Positions 1 through 9,200 of a stretch of 53,367 nt of DNA are shown in pieces (the first letter of the stretch is position 1; every line of letters begins with the position of its first letter). Under the pieces are notes generated by a model. It was not told where the DNA came from. It saw only the letters and a program-made list of their open reading frames with translations, and ran no database searches. The translations under genes and the position numbers were made by a program. The DNA comes from Modicisalibacter luteus DSM 23508 (GTDB lineage: Bacteria; Pseudomonadota; Gammaproteobacteria; Pseudomonadales; Halomonadaceae): positions 1 to 53,367 of the forward strand of contig NZ_KB900008.1 of NCBI RefSeq assembly GCF_000378505.1. Direction: 5' to 3'.

Positions 1-12
1 AAGGAGGCAGAT

Positions 13-219
13 ATGACCCGAGGCGTCGGAGGGCATTCACCTGCAAACGTGACTCATCATCTAAAAGGCACCAACTTTCCTGCATCGCGGGCGGACCTTG
101 AAAAACAGGCCAAGGATAACGGCGCAGAAGAAGACGTTCTCGAAGTGATTCGAAACATGCCAGACGAGCAATACGAGGATATGGCAGGCGTTATGAAAGG
201 GATAGGAGAAGCTGAGTAA
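13..219 (+). CDS. DUF2795-family small protein
   Basis: A 68-residue soluble protein that starts with a perfect Shine-Dalgarno (AAGGAGG) at bases 1-7. The pattern of a short N-terminal leader, a central 'FPASRADL' segment and a C-terminal 'VLEVIRNMPDEQYEDM' segment is that of DUF2795, a family of small proteins often found beside stress genes; no reaction is known. It converges on the KGG stress protein at 322-672 and shares a hairpin terminator with it. The promoter lies outside the window. Family assignment is from recalled motifs. Confidence 0.85.
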   Translation: MTRGVGGHSPANVTHHLKGTNFPASRADLEKQAKDNGAEEDVLEVIRNMPDEQYEDMAGVMKGIGEAE

Positions 220-242
220 TTATTATCAGTGCTACTGGAGAA

Positions 243-278
243 GCAACAGGGGCAGATAAAAATATCTGCCCCTGTTGC
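243..278. terminator. Bidirectional hairpin terminator
   Basis: A perfect 16-bp inverted repeat (GCAACAGGGGCAGATA and its complement) around a 4-base AAAA loop lies between two convergent genes, DUF2795 on + and KGG on -. The stem is strong and the arms end in short A/T steps, so it most likely stops transcripts from both sides. Confidence 0.8.
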
Positions 279-321
279 CAGCTCGCTGCTACGTTAACAG
301 CTCTTATTGATAGCCGAACGA

Positions 322-672
322 TTAGGAATTACGGCCACCGCTGTTGCTGTTTTGCCCACCTTTCTTACCAGCTTCCGAGGCTTTTTCCGGATCGTTAGCG
401 AAATTTCCCCCGCTATGCTTGCCGCCCTTCTGGCCTGCTTCAGAGGCCTTCTCGGGATCATTAGCGAAGTTCCCCCCGCTATGCTGACCGCCCTTCTGCC
501 CAGCTTCAGAAGCTCTCTCAGGGTCATTTGCGAAGTTACCGCCACTATTCTGGCCGCCCTTGCTACCGATCTCTTCAAAGTGCTCGCGGTCATGGCTCTC
601 AGCGTTCGCCTTGCCACCTTTCTGACCCGCCTCGTTCACGGACATCCCTTCATCTTTGCGTTTATCAGCCAT
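322..672 (-). CDS. KGG-repeat general stress protein (YciG/con-10 type)
   Basis: A 116-residue, very hydrophilic, Gly/Lys/Asn-rich protein. It carries four to five copies of a roughly 20-residue unit with the core 'ASEAGQKGGxxSGGNFANDP', the KGG stress-induced motif of YciG and fungal con-10. Such proteins are intrinsically disordered and induced in stationary phase or desiccation; a structural protectant role is the usual inference. The start has a strong SD (AGGAGG) 7 bases upstream. Repeats are near-identical at DNA level, so unit number may vary between strains. Overlapping frames on both strands in this span are shadows of the repeat. Confidence 0.9.
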   Translation of the reverse strand: MADKRKDEGMSVNEAGQKGGKANAESHDREHFEEIGSKGGQNSGGNFANDPERASEAGQKGGQHSGGNFANDPEKASEAGQKGGKHSGGNFANDPEKASEAGKKGGQNSNSGGRNS

Positions 673-906
673 GATAAACCTCCTGTTATTAAATCATGGT
701 AACTCCGTTTATGCTGGATGCTTTAAGTAGACTATACGTAAGCAACCAACACTAGCGCTACGCGCCAGATAATTTCAAGATAGCTTGAATTAAGGATTAT
801 GCAAACACAGCATCTGCTGCGCTTTGTTTCGCTTAGCTCACACCGAGAATGTAAACAAACTGCAGCACAAAACATTTCAAATATTTCACTATATGTTTAA
901 CTAATA

Positions 907-1083
907 AAGAATGGTACTAGCAACACCATTGCCCGTGACAGGATGCATTCGAGTGCGCCATCGTCTCGCCACTGTCGAAAGCGCTGTAGGTCCCCTTCTA
1001 AGCGTTTAAGGACCGAAGCGATTGGGCAAAGCCCGCCATTTAGTGCCCGAGCAGAGGATCCGGAAGAAGCCGTTGAGCAGCTA
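907..1083 (+). repeat. Dispersed repeat, copy 1
   Basis: About 177 bp from AAGAAT to GAGCAGCTA. It matches the segment at 44761-44943 in the same orientation, with long identical blocks (GTACTAGCAACACC, GTGACAGGATGC, TCGCCACTGTCGA, GGGCAAAGCCCGCCATT, GCCGTTGAGCAGCTA) separated by substitutions and small indels. The reading frames across the two copies do not agree, so it is probably not coding. The two copies flank the prophage. See copy 2, which abuts a truncated gene. Confidence 0.8.
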
Positions 1084-1139
1084 CCGATGTTTCTAATGGC
1101 CGCATCTATACCTACCATTTTGCGACCAAACTGCGACCG

Positions 1140-1391
1140 ATGAGCATCACGCGGCATATCAACGGTGCCAGGTGGTATTCTGCACGCATGAAACCATCGC
1201 CCGAATTCATCGACACCGACGCCGGCCTAGTACTCATATGCCGAGCATGTAGTAAGAGAGACGTGTGGCAGCGAGACAGCACGCAGAGCACCGAGCATTT
1301 CTCGGTAGCCGTGTTCGATAATGCGCTGCTGGTGATTAGGTGCAGAGGGTGTAAGCAGGTAGGGATGTTCGATTTAAAGGAGGGGGAGTAG
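1140..1391 (+). CDS. Small CxxC/CxxC zinc-ribbon-like protein
   Basis: An 83-residue hypothetical protein with two Cys pairs, CRAC (residues 34-37) and CRGC (68-71), spaced like a rubredoxin-type or zinc-ribbon knuckle. No signal peptide or membrane segment is seen. The true start may be Met17 (base 1188), since neither start has a convincing ribosome site. It begins just after the dispersed repeat and has no obvious partner. Function unknown; metal binding is an inference from the Cys spacing. Confidence 0.5.
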   Translation: MSITRHINGARWYSARMKPSPEFIDTDAGLVLICRACSKRDVWQRDSTQSTEHFSVAVFDNALLVIRCRGCKQVGMFDLKEGE

Positions 1392-1454
1392 ATGCGCTTT
1401 GTCCTCCCCTGCTCCGAAAGGTCGCTTACGCTAGCTGCCTGCTTACTGGTCTAG

Positions 1455-2048
1455 TTAACCAACCCCAATAGCTTTGAATGCCATCCACGACCCTTGCGCA
1501 AATAGATAGTACGCGCCAAAAACAAAGCCTATGGCAGCGATATGCCCCGCGCGGCCAACTCCTTGGCTAAAGCGGCCGAACTCATTCGCATAGCCTGCCT
1601 GGGCAAAGTAGGTGGCCCCAGCGGCCATTGCTGCAGAGAGCACGCCGAAGACATAGCTCAGAAGCGCAGCGGATAAAGCGATAAGTGTTGGCTGAGTGTC
1701 GGTATTTCCCCATATTTTGCCTATGAATGCGAGTAGTGCTACGGCAGCACCACCGTTTATAAGCAGCGCGCCTTTTAATGCCGATTGGCCGACGGTAATG
1801 ATCGCCCTCAGCATTTCTAAGTCCATCTCATGCCTTTGCTGGCTCGAGGATACCCAGGAAGAGAGATTGGCCTTGTACTCTTCCAGAGCCGCTTCTCCAA
1901 GGGCTATGCCCTCTGGAGAACTGGCTACTGTCTCTTGTAACATATCGGCATAGGCTTCCAGATCTGCTATAGCTACGTGCTCAACACCCTTCCCTTTGGT
2001 GATAGCGATAGCGCTTTTCAATACTTGAGTGACTTCAGTGGATTTCAT
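1455..2048 (-). CDS. Hypothetical membrane protein with soluble N-terminal half
   Basis: A protein of 197 residues. Residues 1-85 are soluble, acidic and helical. They are followed by about three hydrophobic helices (near 90-112, 120-145 and 168-190), rich in Ala and Gly. I do not recognise the family. It stands alone on the minus strand and its start abuts the decayed nuclease on the other strand. The ribosome site is weak, so the exact start is uncertain. It may be a small inner-membrane sensor or immunity-type protein, but nothing here shows which. Confidence 0.6.
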   Translation of the reverse strand: MKSTEVTQVLKSAIAITKGKGVEHVAIADLEAYADMLQETVASSPEGIALGEAALEEYKANLSSWVSSSQQRHEMDLEMLRAIITVGQSALKGALLINGGAAVALLAFIGKIWGNTDTQPTLIALSAALLSYVFGVLSAAMAAGATYFAQAGYANEFGRFSQGVGRAGHIAAIGFVFGAYYLFAQGSWMAFKAIGVG

Positions 2049-2110
2049 TGAGAAAGCTTGTAATTAGAGAACGACAGGGCCCATTCTCCACAAAAGGCCT
2101 TGTTTGCGCT

Positions 2111-2527
2111 ATGCAAGCTATGGTCGCTGGCTTATTGCTAGCAATGTCCCTGTGCGCTGTAGCCCAAAATGAATACGGCAGCGCCACGGTGAGCGATGTT
2201 CTCGCTGTGTACGATAGCGACGCCTTTACGGCTAACGTCGATGAGTGGCCGCCCGTCATAGGCGAGCGTATCAAGTAATGGCATCCAGGCGCCGGAGCGT
2301 CGTTCACGCTGCGATACGGAAGCCGAGAAAGGCGGGAGAAGGAAATGGCATCGCAGGCCCGCATCTTCGCCGTAGAGCAGCTACGCAAGATAGAACGTGG
2401 CTCATTCTTCCGGCTGATTGCTGAGGTCTATGTGCTCGAGCTGAGCCTGGGCGATGAGATGATCAATGCCGGCCGGGCTATCTCGTATGAAGAAGGGCTG
2501 GGCGGGGAAGCCTGGTGCGGCAGTTAG
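2111..2527 (+). pseudogene. Frameshifted thermonuclease (SNase-like) gene
   Basis: Three frames together rebuild one SNase-family secreted nuclease. A signal peptide (MQAMVAGLLLAMSLCAVAQ) and the N-terminal strand 'VYDSDAFTANVDEWPPVIGE' end in a stop at 2276. The next frame reads 'GIQAPERRSRCDTEAEK' (about 2282-2330). The first frame resumes with 'REKEMASQARIFAVEQLRKI' and runs to 2527, ending with the family's 'SYEEGLGGEAWCGS'. The family core GIDTPE reads GIQAPE here, so the calcium-binding Asp is replaced as well. Two compensating frameshifts plus a lost catalytic residue argue for decay rather than sequencing error. The downstream part (2345-2527) has a good SD but cannot be active alone. 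Confidence 0.7.
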
Positions 2528-2739
2528 AAGGGGCCCCGCCATCCTGGCAGGGGGCAGTGAAACGATGCGAGACATCGTCGATACTTTCTGTAGGCGATGT
2601 CTTACGCTGGCGCAATCATGCGGCATATAGCCTCGATATGCATCAGTACACCTTCTTCGTGTATATTAATTTTAATTAGGAAATGTTAATTTCATCCCGC
2701 TGTATTAGCAAGCTAATCATAAATAGCAAGGGATGTCTC

Positions 2740-3288
2740 ATGAACGCAAAGTATCTAGTTGCTGCTGCCGCCGTATTTGTCTCATCTTCCGCACTGGCCG
2801 ACGTTCAAGCGGGCAGTTCTTATGCTGGCGGTCAGTACGCATGGGCCACCTACGATGAAAGTGGCACGTCAATCGACGTAGAACCCGCTGCTATCGTTGC
2901 TCGCTTCGGCCACTTCGTAGTGGACAACTTCGCCCTTGAAGGTCGCGTCGGCACCGGGATCGCCGATGATACCGTTAGTGTGTCAGGTATCGACGTGGAA
3001 GGTGAGATTGACCACCTGATCGGCGCATATGGCGTTGGCTACCTGCCGCTGGGAGACTCACCGGTATCACTGTACGGCCTCGTCGGCTTCACCCAGGGGG
3101 AGGCTACTCTTTCTGCCCCGGGATATGGGGTTGAGGCAAGCGAAAGTGACTCCGGTTTTTCTTACGGCGTAGGTATTGAAGGGCATTTCACTCGCCAGAT
3201 TTCAGCTAACCTTGAGTATGTGTCTTACTTGGACAAGTCAGACTACGAAGTAACCGCTGTTAGCTTGGGCATGAACTACCACTTCTAA
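2740..3288 (+). CDS. Outer-membrane beta-barrel protein (porin-like, OmpA/opacity fold)
   Basis: The start chosen is ATG 2740, preceded by AAGGGATG. It gives a clean signal peptide (MNAKYLVAAAAVFVSSSALA) and a mature protein of about 163 residues. The body has alternating hydrophobic/polar beta-strands with Tyr/Gly-rich turns ('GAYGVGYLPLG', 'FSYGVGIEGHF') and ends in Phe ('GMNYHF'), the BAM recognition signal. This fits an eight-stranded outer-membrane barrel of the OMP_b-brl group. An in-frame upstream Met (2683) would only add a polar leader and is unlikely. The gene is monocistronic with a hairpin just downstream. No substrate can be assigned. Confidence 0.85.
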   Translation: MNAKYLVAAAAVFVSSSALADVQAGSSYAGGQYAWATYDESGTSIDVEPAAIVARFGHFVVDNFALEGRVGTGIADDTVSVSGIDVEGEIDHLIGAYGVGYLPLGDSPVSLYGLVGFTQGEATLSAPGYGVEASESDSGFSYGVGIEGHFTRQISANLEYVSYLDKSDYEVTAVSLGMNYHF

Positions 3289-3306
3289 GCCAAGGTGGAA
3301 GTAAGG

Positions 3307-3324
3307 GGCCGGCAATTGCCGGCC
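3307..3324 (+). terminator. Hairpin terminator after the barrel protein
   Basis: GGCCGGCA-ATTGCCGGCC is a perfect 18-bp palindrome 19 bases after the stop codon at 3288, followed by a short TTGCT tract. The U-run is poor, so termination may be partly Rho-assisted. Confidence 0.5.
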
Positions 3325-3517
3325 TTGCTATGCCTCGATAGTTGATGTCCGCTGGAGAGGCCTACCAGACAGTAGATTCATCAGGTAGTAGCAAGCTACA
3401 TTAAGGCCAATCGGGTTGACTGGGAGTATAGCGCAACGAGCATAATATATAACGCTCGTTCTGAAGCATTCTCATGTTTAAATTAGCCTAGCAGCTTCAA
3501 GCAGCACGAACACATCC

Positions 3518-3877
3518 GTGTCTACCCGCTACGAAGTCACTCAATGGCGCAAGCGTCTTGAGCGCAAGGGCTGGAAGAATGCTAAGCGCTTCCCCGCGAC
3601 CCATAGCGACTGGATCGAGTATCACGCAGTCTGGCAGGGCCAGATCTGGTCGGGGCGCTGCCGCCTGAGCGACTGCGATATGCTCGACTGGTGGCAGCTA
3701 GGGACGCATGTCTACCTGATCAAGTGGCTATTCGAGGTTGAGGAAGCGGTGTGGCGGAGGACGCAGAATCAGGTGGCGGGGCAGGTGGTGCGGCGTCTCC
3801 AACGGCCCTCCCGAAAGCTTGGCGCGGCGGAGGGTGATACTTACGAACAGGGCGGCCCTAACTGCCGCGCAGAATAG
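3518..3877 (+). CDS. Hypothetical protein, Trp/Arg-rich
   Basis: A 119-residue soluble protein with a GTG start. The first 90 residues are dense in Trp and Arg ('WRKRLERKGW', 'YHAVWQGQIWSGRC', 'LDWWQLGTHVYLIKWLFEVEE') and look folded; the last 25 look disordered. I do not recognise it. It converges on the last tail gene of the prophage, with 20 bases between stop codons, so it may be host DNA at the left prophage junction or a phage-end accessory gene. The ribosome site is weak. Confidence 0.45.
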   Translation: MSTRYEVTQWRKRLERKGWKNAKRFPATHSDWIEYHAVWQGQIWSGRCRLSDCDMLDWWQLGTHVYLIKWLFEVEEAVWRRTQNQVAGQVVRRLQRPSRKLGAAEGDTYEQGGPNCRAE

Positions 3878-3897
3878 CTGGCCGCTAGCTCAATGGA

Positions 3898-5661
3898 TTA
3901 ACCAGCGGACATGATCGTAATTTCTAGCGCGTCCTCGGGCAAGTCTTCGACCGGGACTTGCGACACGCTGCCGTCATGCGCTACCAAAAACGCCACATAA
4001 TACAGATCGTGATGCGCCGCGTAGTTATCGCCATGACTGCCATAGTTGCGCGCTTCAATGCTGTTAATTGTTGTGCCGTAGAATCCTACCCTTATATAAA
4101 TGCCGCGATTCTCTGAGTGGTATTGAAATGTGAAATCGGCATCCGCCACTTGGATAAGTATGATTTCTTCCTTGTGACCAAGAGCATCTGAAGTTTCAGG
4201 CCAAACACGGGGCCGTGACGGATTAAGTGAGGTTCGCCGGGCGTCGTTGACTAAATCGAAAACGACACCATTCACCGTCAGCGTGTTCTCTATTGTCCAG
4301 CTTTCGATGGTGGAAATAGCATATGTCCGCTCGCCCTCTTCAACCAAACGCCAACTGACCGACGCGTTACTTTCATAATGCAATACTACGCTGATTTCTT
4401 TGGCTTCACCGTTTAGCGTGTACGGTGCACGGAAAGACACATCGTAGAACGAGCGCCCACCGTACCGGCTACCTGTCAAGGTGTCGCCATCCGTGCCATA
4501 GGTCAGCGAATACGTATCGGTGCGGCTAGTCCCTTCGCTTTCATTGGGGTAATCCACTTCTTGGGAAAGGGTGTAAGGCCAGGGGCCATGTACGGTTGAG
4601 CGGTAATAATGCATTCCGTCATGTACCCCAAAGTATTTATACTGATAAGGATTGGGGTAATGATCCGAATCCTCGTAATCGTGCCTAATGCCATCAAAAG
4701 GTGAACAGTAGTCGCTGGCGGTAGCCACGCTATCAATCGCGTTATTTATATCTGGATTAGGCCAACCAATCGAGCCACCACCAGACAACAGCAAGCACGG
4801 ACGCGGGTTGCTTTCGAAACCAATGATGCGTGGCGCTGTCGCGTCTTGGTCGAACGTCACTAATACCCGGTCGCCCACTTCAAATACCGCCACATGGCAA
4901 TACATATACTGGCACGGCACGGAACTATAGTGGCGCTGAGCATTCACGTTTAATGCTTGGGCGCTACTTGTCGCTGCGTCCAGCTCAATGCTGCAAGTGT
5001 TCAGTTCGTAGTTAATCGCGGTGATCGTGGCCAGGCGATAGGTGGGGCGCCACTTTTGCCAGCCAGGCAACATGGCCAGGTTATAAAACACGCTGGCCGA
5101 GGTGCCGGCCAGGGCGGGCTGCAAGGCACCATCGCGGGCACCGTTCCACGCTGCCCCGCCGTCAAAGCCGGGCCGAATCATGACGGCCTTTGCCTCACCG
5201 GGCACCTCGGCGGTGGCCACCTCGCCGGCCAGGTCGTCGGTGAAGTCGGCGCACCAGGCATCGACCTCGCGTTGCGCCGGCAGCACATCGATGCGCGCTA
5301 TCAGGGCTTGCGCCGCCAGGCGTTGCGCCTTGAGCTGGCCAATGGCCAAGCGTATGGCGTCGCGCTGGCTGGTAGCGGCCAGCAATGCCTCGCTGGTTGC
5401 CGCCAGGCCCACCGTAGACGTGCCATCCTCGGCAATCTCTTGCTGATAACGCGCAATAGCCCGGTCCTGGTCATTGGCGGCCTGGTCAACGCCGAGCTGC
5501 GCGGCTTGGGCCTGGTCTTCCATGCTGGCCAGGTCTACCTCGATCTGCGCTAGGCGGTCCTGCGCCCTGGCCCGCGCCGTCATGGCGCGGGTGCGATCTT
5601 CCAGCAGCTCGACGGTGTAGCGCCCCTCCCCCAGCGACGCCACGATGCGGCCCTTACCCAT
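3898..5661 (-). CDS. Phage tail-tip/baseplate-like protein with coiled-coil N-terminus
   Basis: The start chosen is Met at 5661 because its ATG overlaps the stop of the previous gene (ATGGGTAA). It gives 587 residues. About residues 25-150 are Ala/Gln/Asp-rich and predicted coiled coil. A segment near 200-280 ('ATITAINYELNTCSIELD', 'FEVGDRVLVTFDQD') resembles the OB-fold seen in spike or baseplate proteins. The remainder is beta-rich and Tyr-rich, which suits receptor contact. It is the last gene of the late operon. Family not recognised with certainty; tail-tip or receptor-binding protein is inferred from position and architecture. Confidence 0.6.
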   Translation of the reverse strand: MGKGRIVASLGEGRYTVELLEDRTRAMTARARAQDRLAQIEVDLASMEDQAQAAQLGVDQAANDQDRAIARYQQEIAEDGTSTVGLAATSEALLAATSQRDAIRLAIGQLKAQRLAAQALIARIDVLPAQREVDAWCADFTDDLAGEVATAEVPGEAKAVMIRPGFDGGAAWNGARDGALQPALAGTSASVFYNLAMLPGWQKWRPTYRLATITAINYELNTCSIELDAATSSAQALNVNAQRHYSSVPCQYMYCHVAVFEVGDRVLVTFDQDATAPRIIGFESNPRPCLLLSGGGSIGWPNPDINNAIDSVATASDYCSPFDGIRHDYEDSDHYPNPYQYKYFGVHDGMHYYRSTVHGPWPYTLSQEVDYPNESEGTSRTDTYSLTYGTDGDTLTGSRYGGRSFYDVSFRAPYTLNGEAKEISVVLHYESNASVSWRLVEEGERTYAISTIESWTIENTLTVNGVVFDLVNDARRTSLNPSRPRVWPETSDALGHKEEIILIQVADADFTFQYHSENRGIYIRVGFYGTTINSIEARNYGSHGDNYAAHHDLYYVAFLVAHDGSVSQVPVEDLPEDALEITIMSAG

Positions 5662-6259
5662 CTTCCAGCACCTCCATGAATTCGGTCTGGCCATTGATGA
5701 AATACTGGATGGTGGCCACAGGGAACACTGTGCCGTCGCTGTCGATGGCGGTATGCCCAGGCCGCAAGAACAGGTCGACGCCGGCCCGTACCCGCCTCAC
5801 GCCGTCCTGCAAGCTGCGGTAGCGCACCGCCCTCAAGGTGCGCTCCAGGGTGGTGACCACCGTAAACGCGCCATACCCCGAGATGGTTAGGCTGTCACTG
5901 GTGGGGCCATGGTCACCGCGTGCATTGTCGAAGGGCGCGGCGGCGATTATTTCCAGGGGGGATAGTGAGCCGTCCTTGTAGCGGTAGCCCTTGCGTAGCT
6001 GCATGACCTGGCCGCGCAAGCCTTCCAGGGTGGCCGCCCAGGCGTTGCCGCTGGGGATGACGGCTTGCAGGTACGACTGCCCGGTGGTGCGCATGGTGGC
6101 CTGCACGCTACTGATCGGAATGCGCGTCTCGCCCACGTCCAGCACATAGATGGTTTGGCGCTCGATGGGGGCGTATCGCTCCCAATCGCTGCCCAGGTCG
6201 GGGCCGCTATCGGCCCCGCCGTTGAGTACCGCCGTGTTGAGCGGCTGACTATTGAGCAT
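5654..6259 (-). CDS. Phage tail-tip protein
   Basis: A 201-residue soluble protein beginning 'MLNSQPLNTAVLNGG', an opening common among siphovirus distal-tail or hub proteins. The body alternates short beta-strands and includes 'LRAVRYRSLQDGVRRVRAGVDLFLRPG' (about residues 141-168, shortened here). It sits between the beta-propeller fibre and the coiled-coil tail protein and overlaps the latter by 8 bases, so the three are co-translated. It could be a hub or adaptor that joins the fibre to the tube. The exact family is not recognised. Confidence 0.6.
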   Translation of the reverse strand: MLNSQPLNTAVLNGGADSGPDLGSDWERYAPIERQTIYVLDVGETRIPISSVQATMRTTGQSYLQAVIPSGNAWAATLEGLRGQVMQLRKGYRYKDGSLSPLEIIAAAPFDNARGDHGPTSDSLTISGYGAFTVVTTLERTLRAVRYRSLQDGVRRVRAGVDLFLRPGHTAIDSDGTVFPVATIQYFINGQTEFMEVLEDG

Positions 6260-6260
6260 G

Positions 6261-9200
6261 TCACAGCTCCATCACATACCCGTGGAAGACCAGCTTCACC
6301 TCGGCGCCCAGCCCTACTGTCTCGGCGGGCGTGGCGTAAAGGCCAGCTACCCCCTTGCCTGGCTCCAGGGCGATGCGTGAGCGCGCACCCCGGCGAAAGC
6401 TACCCGGCCCTACCGTATGGGCTGCAGCCAGCGTGTCGGGGGCGGCGGAGCTTGTGCCGATATTCAGGGTTGGCCAGGGCAGATCAGGGGAATCCACGAG
6501 CATGACTTTTTCAGGGTCGTACTGGCCGCCTGCCGCCACCATTGTCCCATTGGGTGCAATGCTGCCGGAGGTAAAGTTGCCCGATATGCGACTGCCGGAC
6601 AGCTCCACCCAACTGGTCGCGTCGAGCATGAGCGCACCATTGTAGGATTGCACTGCGAACAGAGTGGCCCCGTCTGCCGTGAACTCCAGATCGACAACGT
6701 TAGCGCCCACGGTGGATTCCTCGTACACCTTGGCCCAGGTAACCACCTCATAGGCACGCAAGTAAGGGTTGCTGGTCACGCCTACCGCCAGGAATTGACC
6801 ATCAGGACTGTAGGCCAGCGAAGGGACGCGCGCCTCCTGTGACGGCACCCCCGTAACCTTCGTCCAATCGGCAACGTTGTATAGCGTGAGGCGTGGCGAA
6901 CTGGAATGCCCCACCGCCAACTGCTTACCGTCCGGGCTAAAGGTGATCGCGGTCACATAATCGCCGCTGGCGAGCGTGGGCGTGCCGGCCACTAGCGTCC
7001 ACCCGCTTGTTTCGTACAGGGTGATGGCAGGGTCATAGATACCCACCGCCAACATCGTGCCATCAGGGCTGAATGCCAGGGCGTTGGCCTGCGAGCCAGC
7101 CATCAGCGTGATGTCCACCACCTGCGTCCAGTCGGCGGTATTGAACACGTACAGGTGGCTAGCGGTGGTGGTGACGGCCAGTAGGCTGCCATCGGCACTA
7201 AAGGCTATGGCTTCGACAAATCCATCCGTCGCCAGGTCGGCAACCTGGCTCCAATCCGCCGTCGATTGCACCATGACATACTTGGTTGTCGTGCCGGCAT
7301 CATGGGTCATCGCCAACAGGCTGCCGTCAGGACTGAACTGCACCGCGATTGAGTTGCTAGTGTTCACGGCGCTGCGTCCGCTGGGCGAGGCAGTGAAGAC
7401 GGCATTCACCACCCCCACTACATCGACGGCCTCGGGGAAAAACAGCGTGCCGGCGGGAAAGTCCAGGGACGTAGTGGCCCCACTCATGCCCAGGTTGAGC
7501 GCGTCGCTGGCCACGACTTGCTGAGACGCCGCGCGGCGAGTGGCGTTTGCCGCGCCGTTGGAGGCGGGGTCTGTCACGGTGTCGGGCAGGTAGTCAATGG
7601 CATTGACCCGCTTGCCGCCTGGCACGGTCACGGTCACGTCACGGCCAATGGCCACCGCATAAGGGGCGTCGGCCATGGCGCCCTCGCCCACGGCCAGCGC
7701 ATATGGTGCGTAGCTGTCTACCGTGGCGTTGCCTAGCGCAATCGCGCCTTGGCTGTTGTACCTTACCGCCGCGCTCTCACCGATGGCCGTACTGTTCGTG
7801 GTATTCCTGGTGGCATTGCCACCGATGCGCAGCCCCGTGCCGGTCAGGTCGCCAATCACGGCCTTGGCCTGACCGCCCAGCCCTAACCGCCACTCCAGGT
7901 CTACCGTATACACACGGTTTAATTGGCGGGTCGATACCCACAGTCGTCCGTACTTCTCCAGGTACAGCGAAAACGACCATTGCGGCGATGACTCCAGATT
8001 GGTGGCCTTGATCGTCGGGTTATAGGTTTGCGACACCACCTCTCGGGTCACCATATCCACGACCACGACATAACTCCGCGTTCCCAACCATAGCCAGTTT
8101 CGGGCAGTGTCGTGGGCAATGGAGTGATAGGCGGTATCCAGGTTCTGCGCGGTCAGCGCATCATCAAAGAACACCTCGCCGGTTTCCAGGTCGATGACGC
8201 GATACAGCGGCACGCCGCTCCAAATGCCGCCCATGGTCGGAACCCAAACATAGCGCTGCGCCTGCACGGCGATACCGCCGCCATCCTGCTCATCGACGGC
8301 GTCCGCCAGGGCATTGGCCACCGTGGCGTCCAGTGTCCAGGTGCCGGCCAGGGTGTCATAGTCAAACACGGCCACCGGGTAGGTGTACCCTGGCCAAAAG
8401 CACGACACTATCGCCTTGTTGCGCGACGGCACCAGGACCACCTCGCGCGACGTGATAGCGCTGAAATCAACGCCGGTAAGGGTGGGCGCTGACACGCTGG
8501 CGTCAGCCAGGGTATACACCACCACCGGGCACACGGTCGAATCGGCCGCCCGCGTGACGGTGCCGCCTTCGGTGACGATGACCAGTTGCGCCCCGTCTCC
8601 TGTAAACGTCAGGCTTTGCGGCGCGAAGTTGCTGGTTGCGAACTCACCGCTGGCGGTGATGGCGGCAGAGTCGATGGTTTGCGCCACTGTCCAGGTGGCC
8701 GTGTCGTAGATCAAAGCCTGATAGCTGGTGTCGTAACTGATGGCCAGGCGCGTACCATCGGGCGAAAACACGGCGGTAACCGGCGCGTTGCCGGCGCCGT
8801 CATCCAGCACCGCCACTCGGCTTGAGTTAGTAGTGTCGAATACCAAGGCACCCACCTGCGAGGAACCGCCGCCGCCCAGGATGACCACGTATTGCTCGTC
8901 AGGTGACTTTACCAGGCGGTTCACCAGGTTGGTGCCCGCGCTGGTAGCAAGCTCAATCCAGCTCACCGGCTCGGGCCAGACGTGGCCAATGCTCAAATCA
9001 TCGGCCAGGCTGCCGCCATGCACCTCGCGGTCGCCGCCTGACAGTAGCACCTGGTCTTTGCCCAGCACACCCCATTGCACCATGCCCGCCTGGATAGTGC
9101 CCGCCGTGGGGCGCGCCTCTACCGTATCACCGGATGCCCAGGCCGCCACGGTGGTGCCCTCGCGTCCACGCTCCACGGCCAGCGTGTTGCCACTGGCCCC

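Noticed and set aside
294-702. Long overlapping frames on both strands across the KGG gene
   Set aside because: They arise from the repeat periodicity; the KGG frame has the motif and the strong ribosome site.
897-1157. Frames across dispersed repeat copy 1
   Set aside because: The frame is not kept in copy 2 because of indels, so the repeat is not protein-coding.
3880-3912. GCTAGCTCAATGGATTA resembles a tRNA D-arm
   Set aside because: No anticodon arm, T-arm or CCA follows; the sequence runs directly into the tail gene. It also does not match the tRNA-Pro site at 40059.
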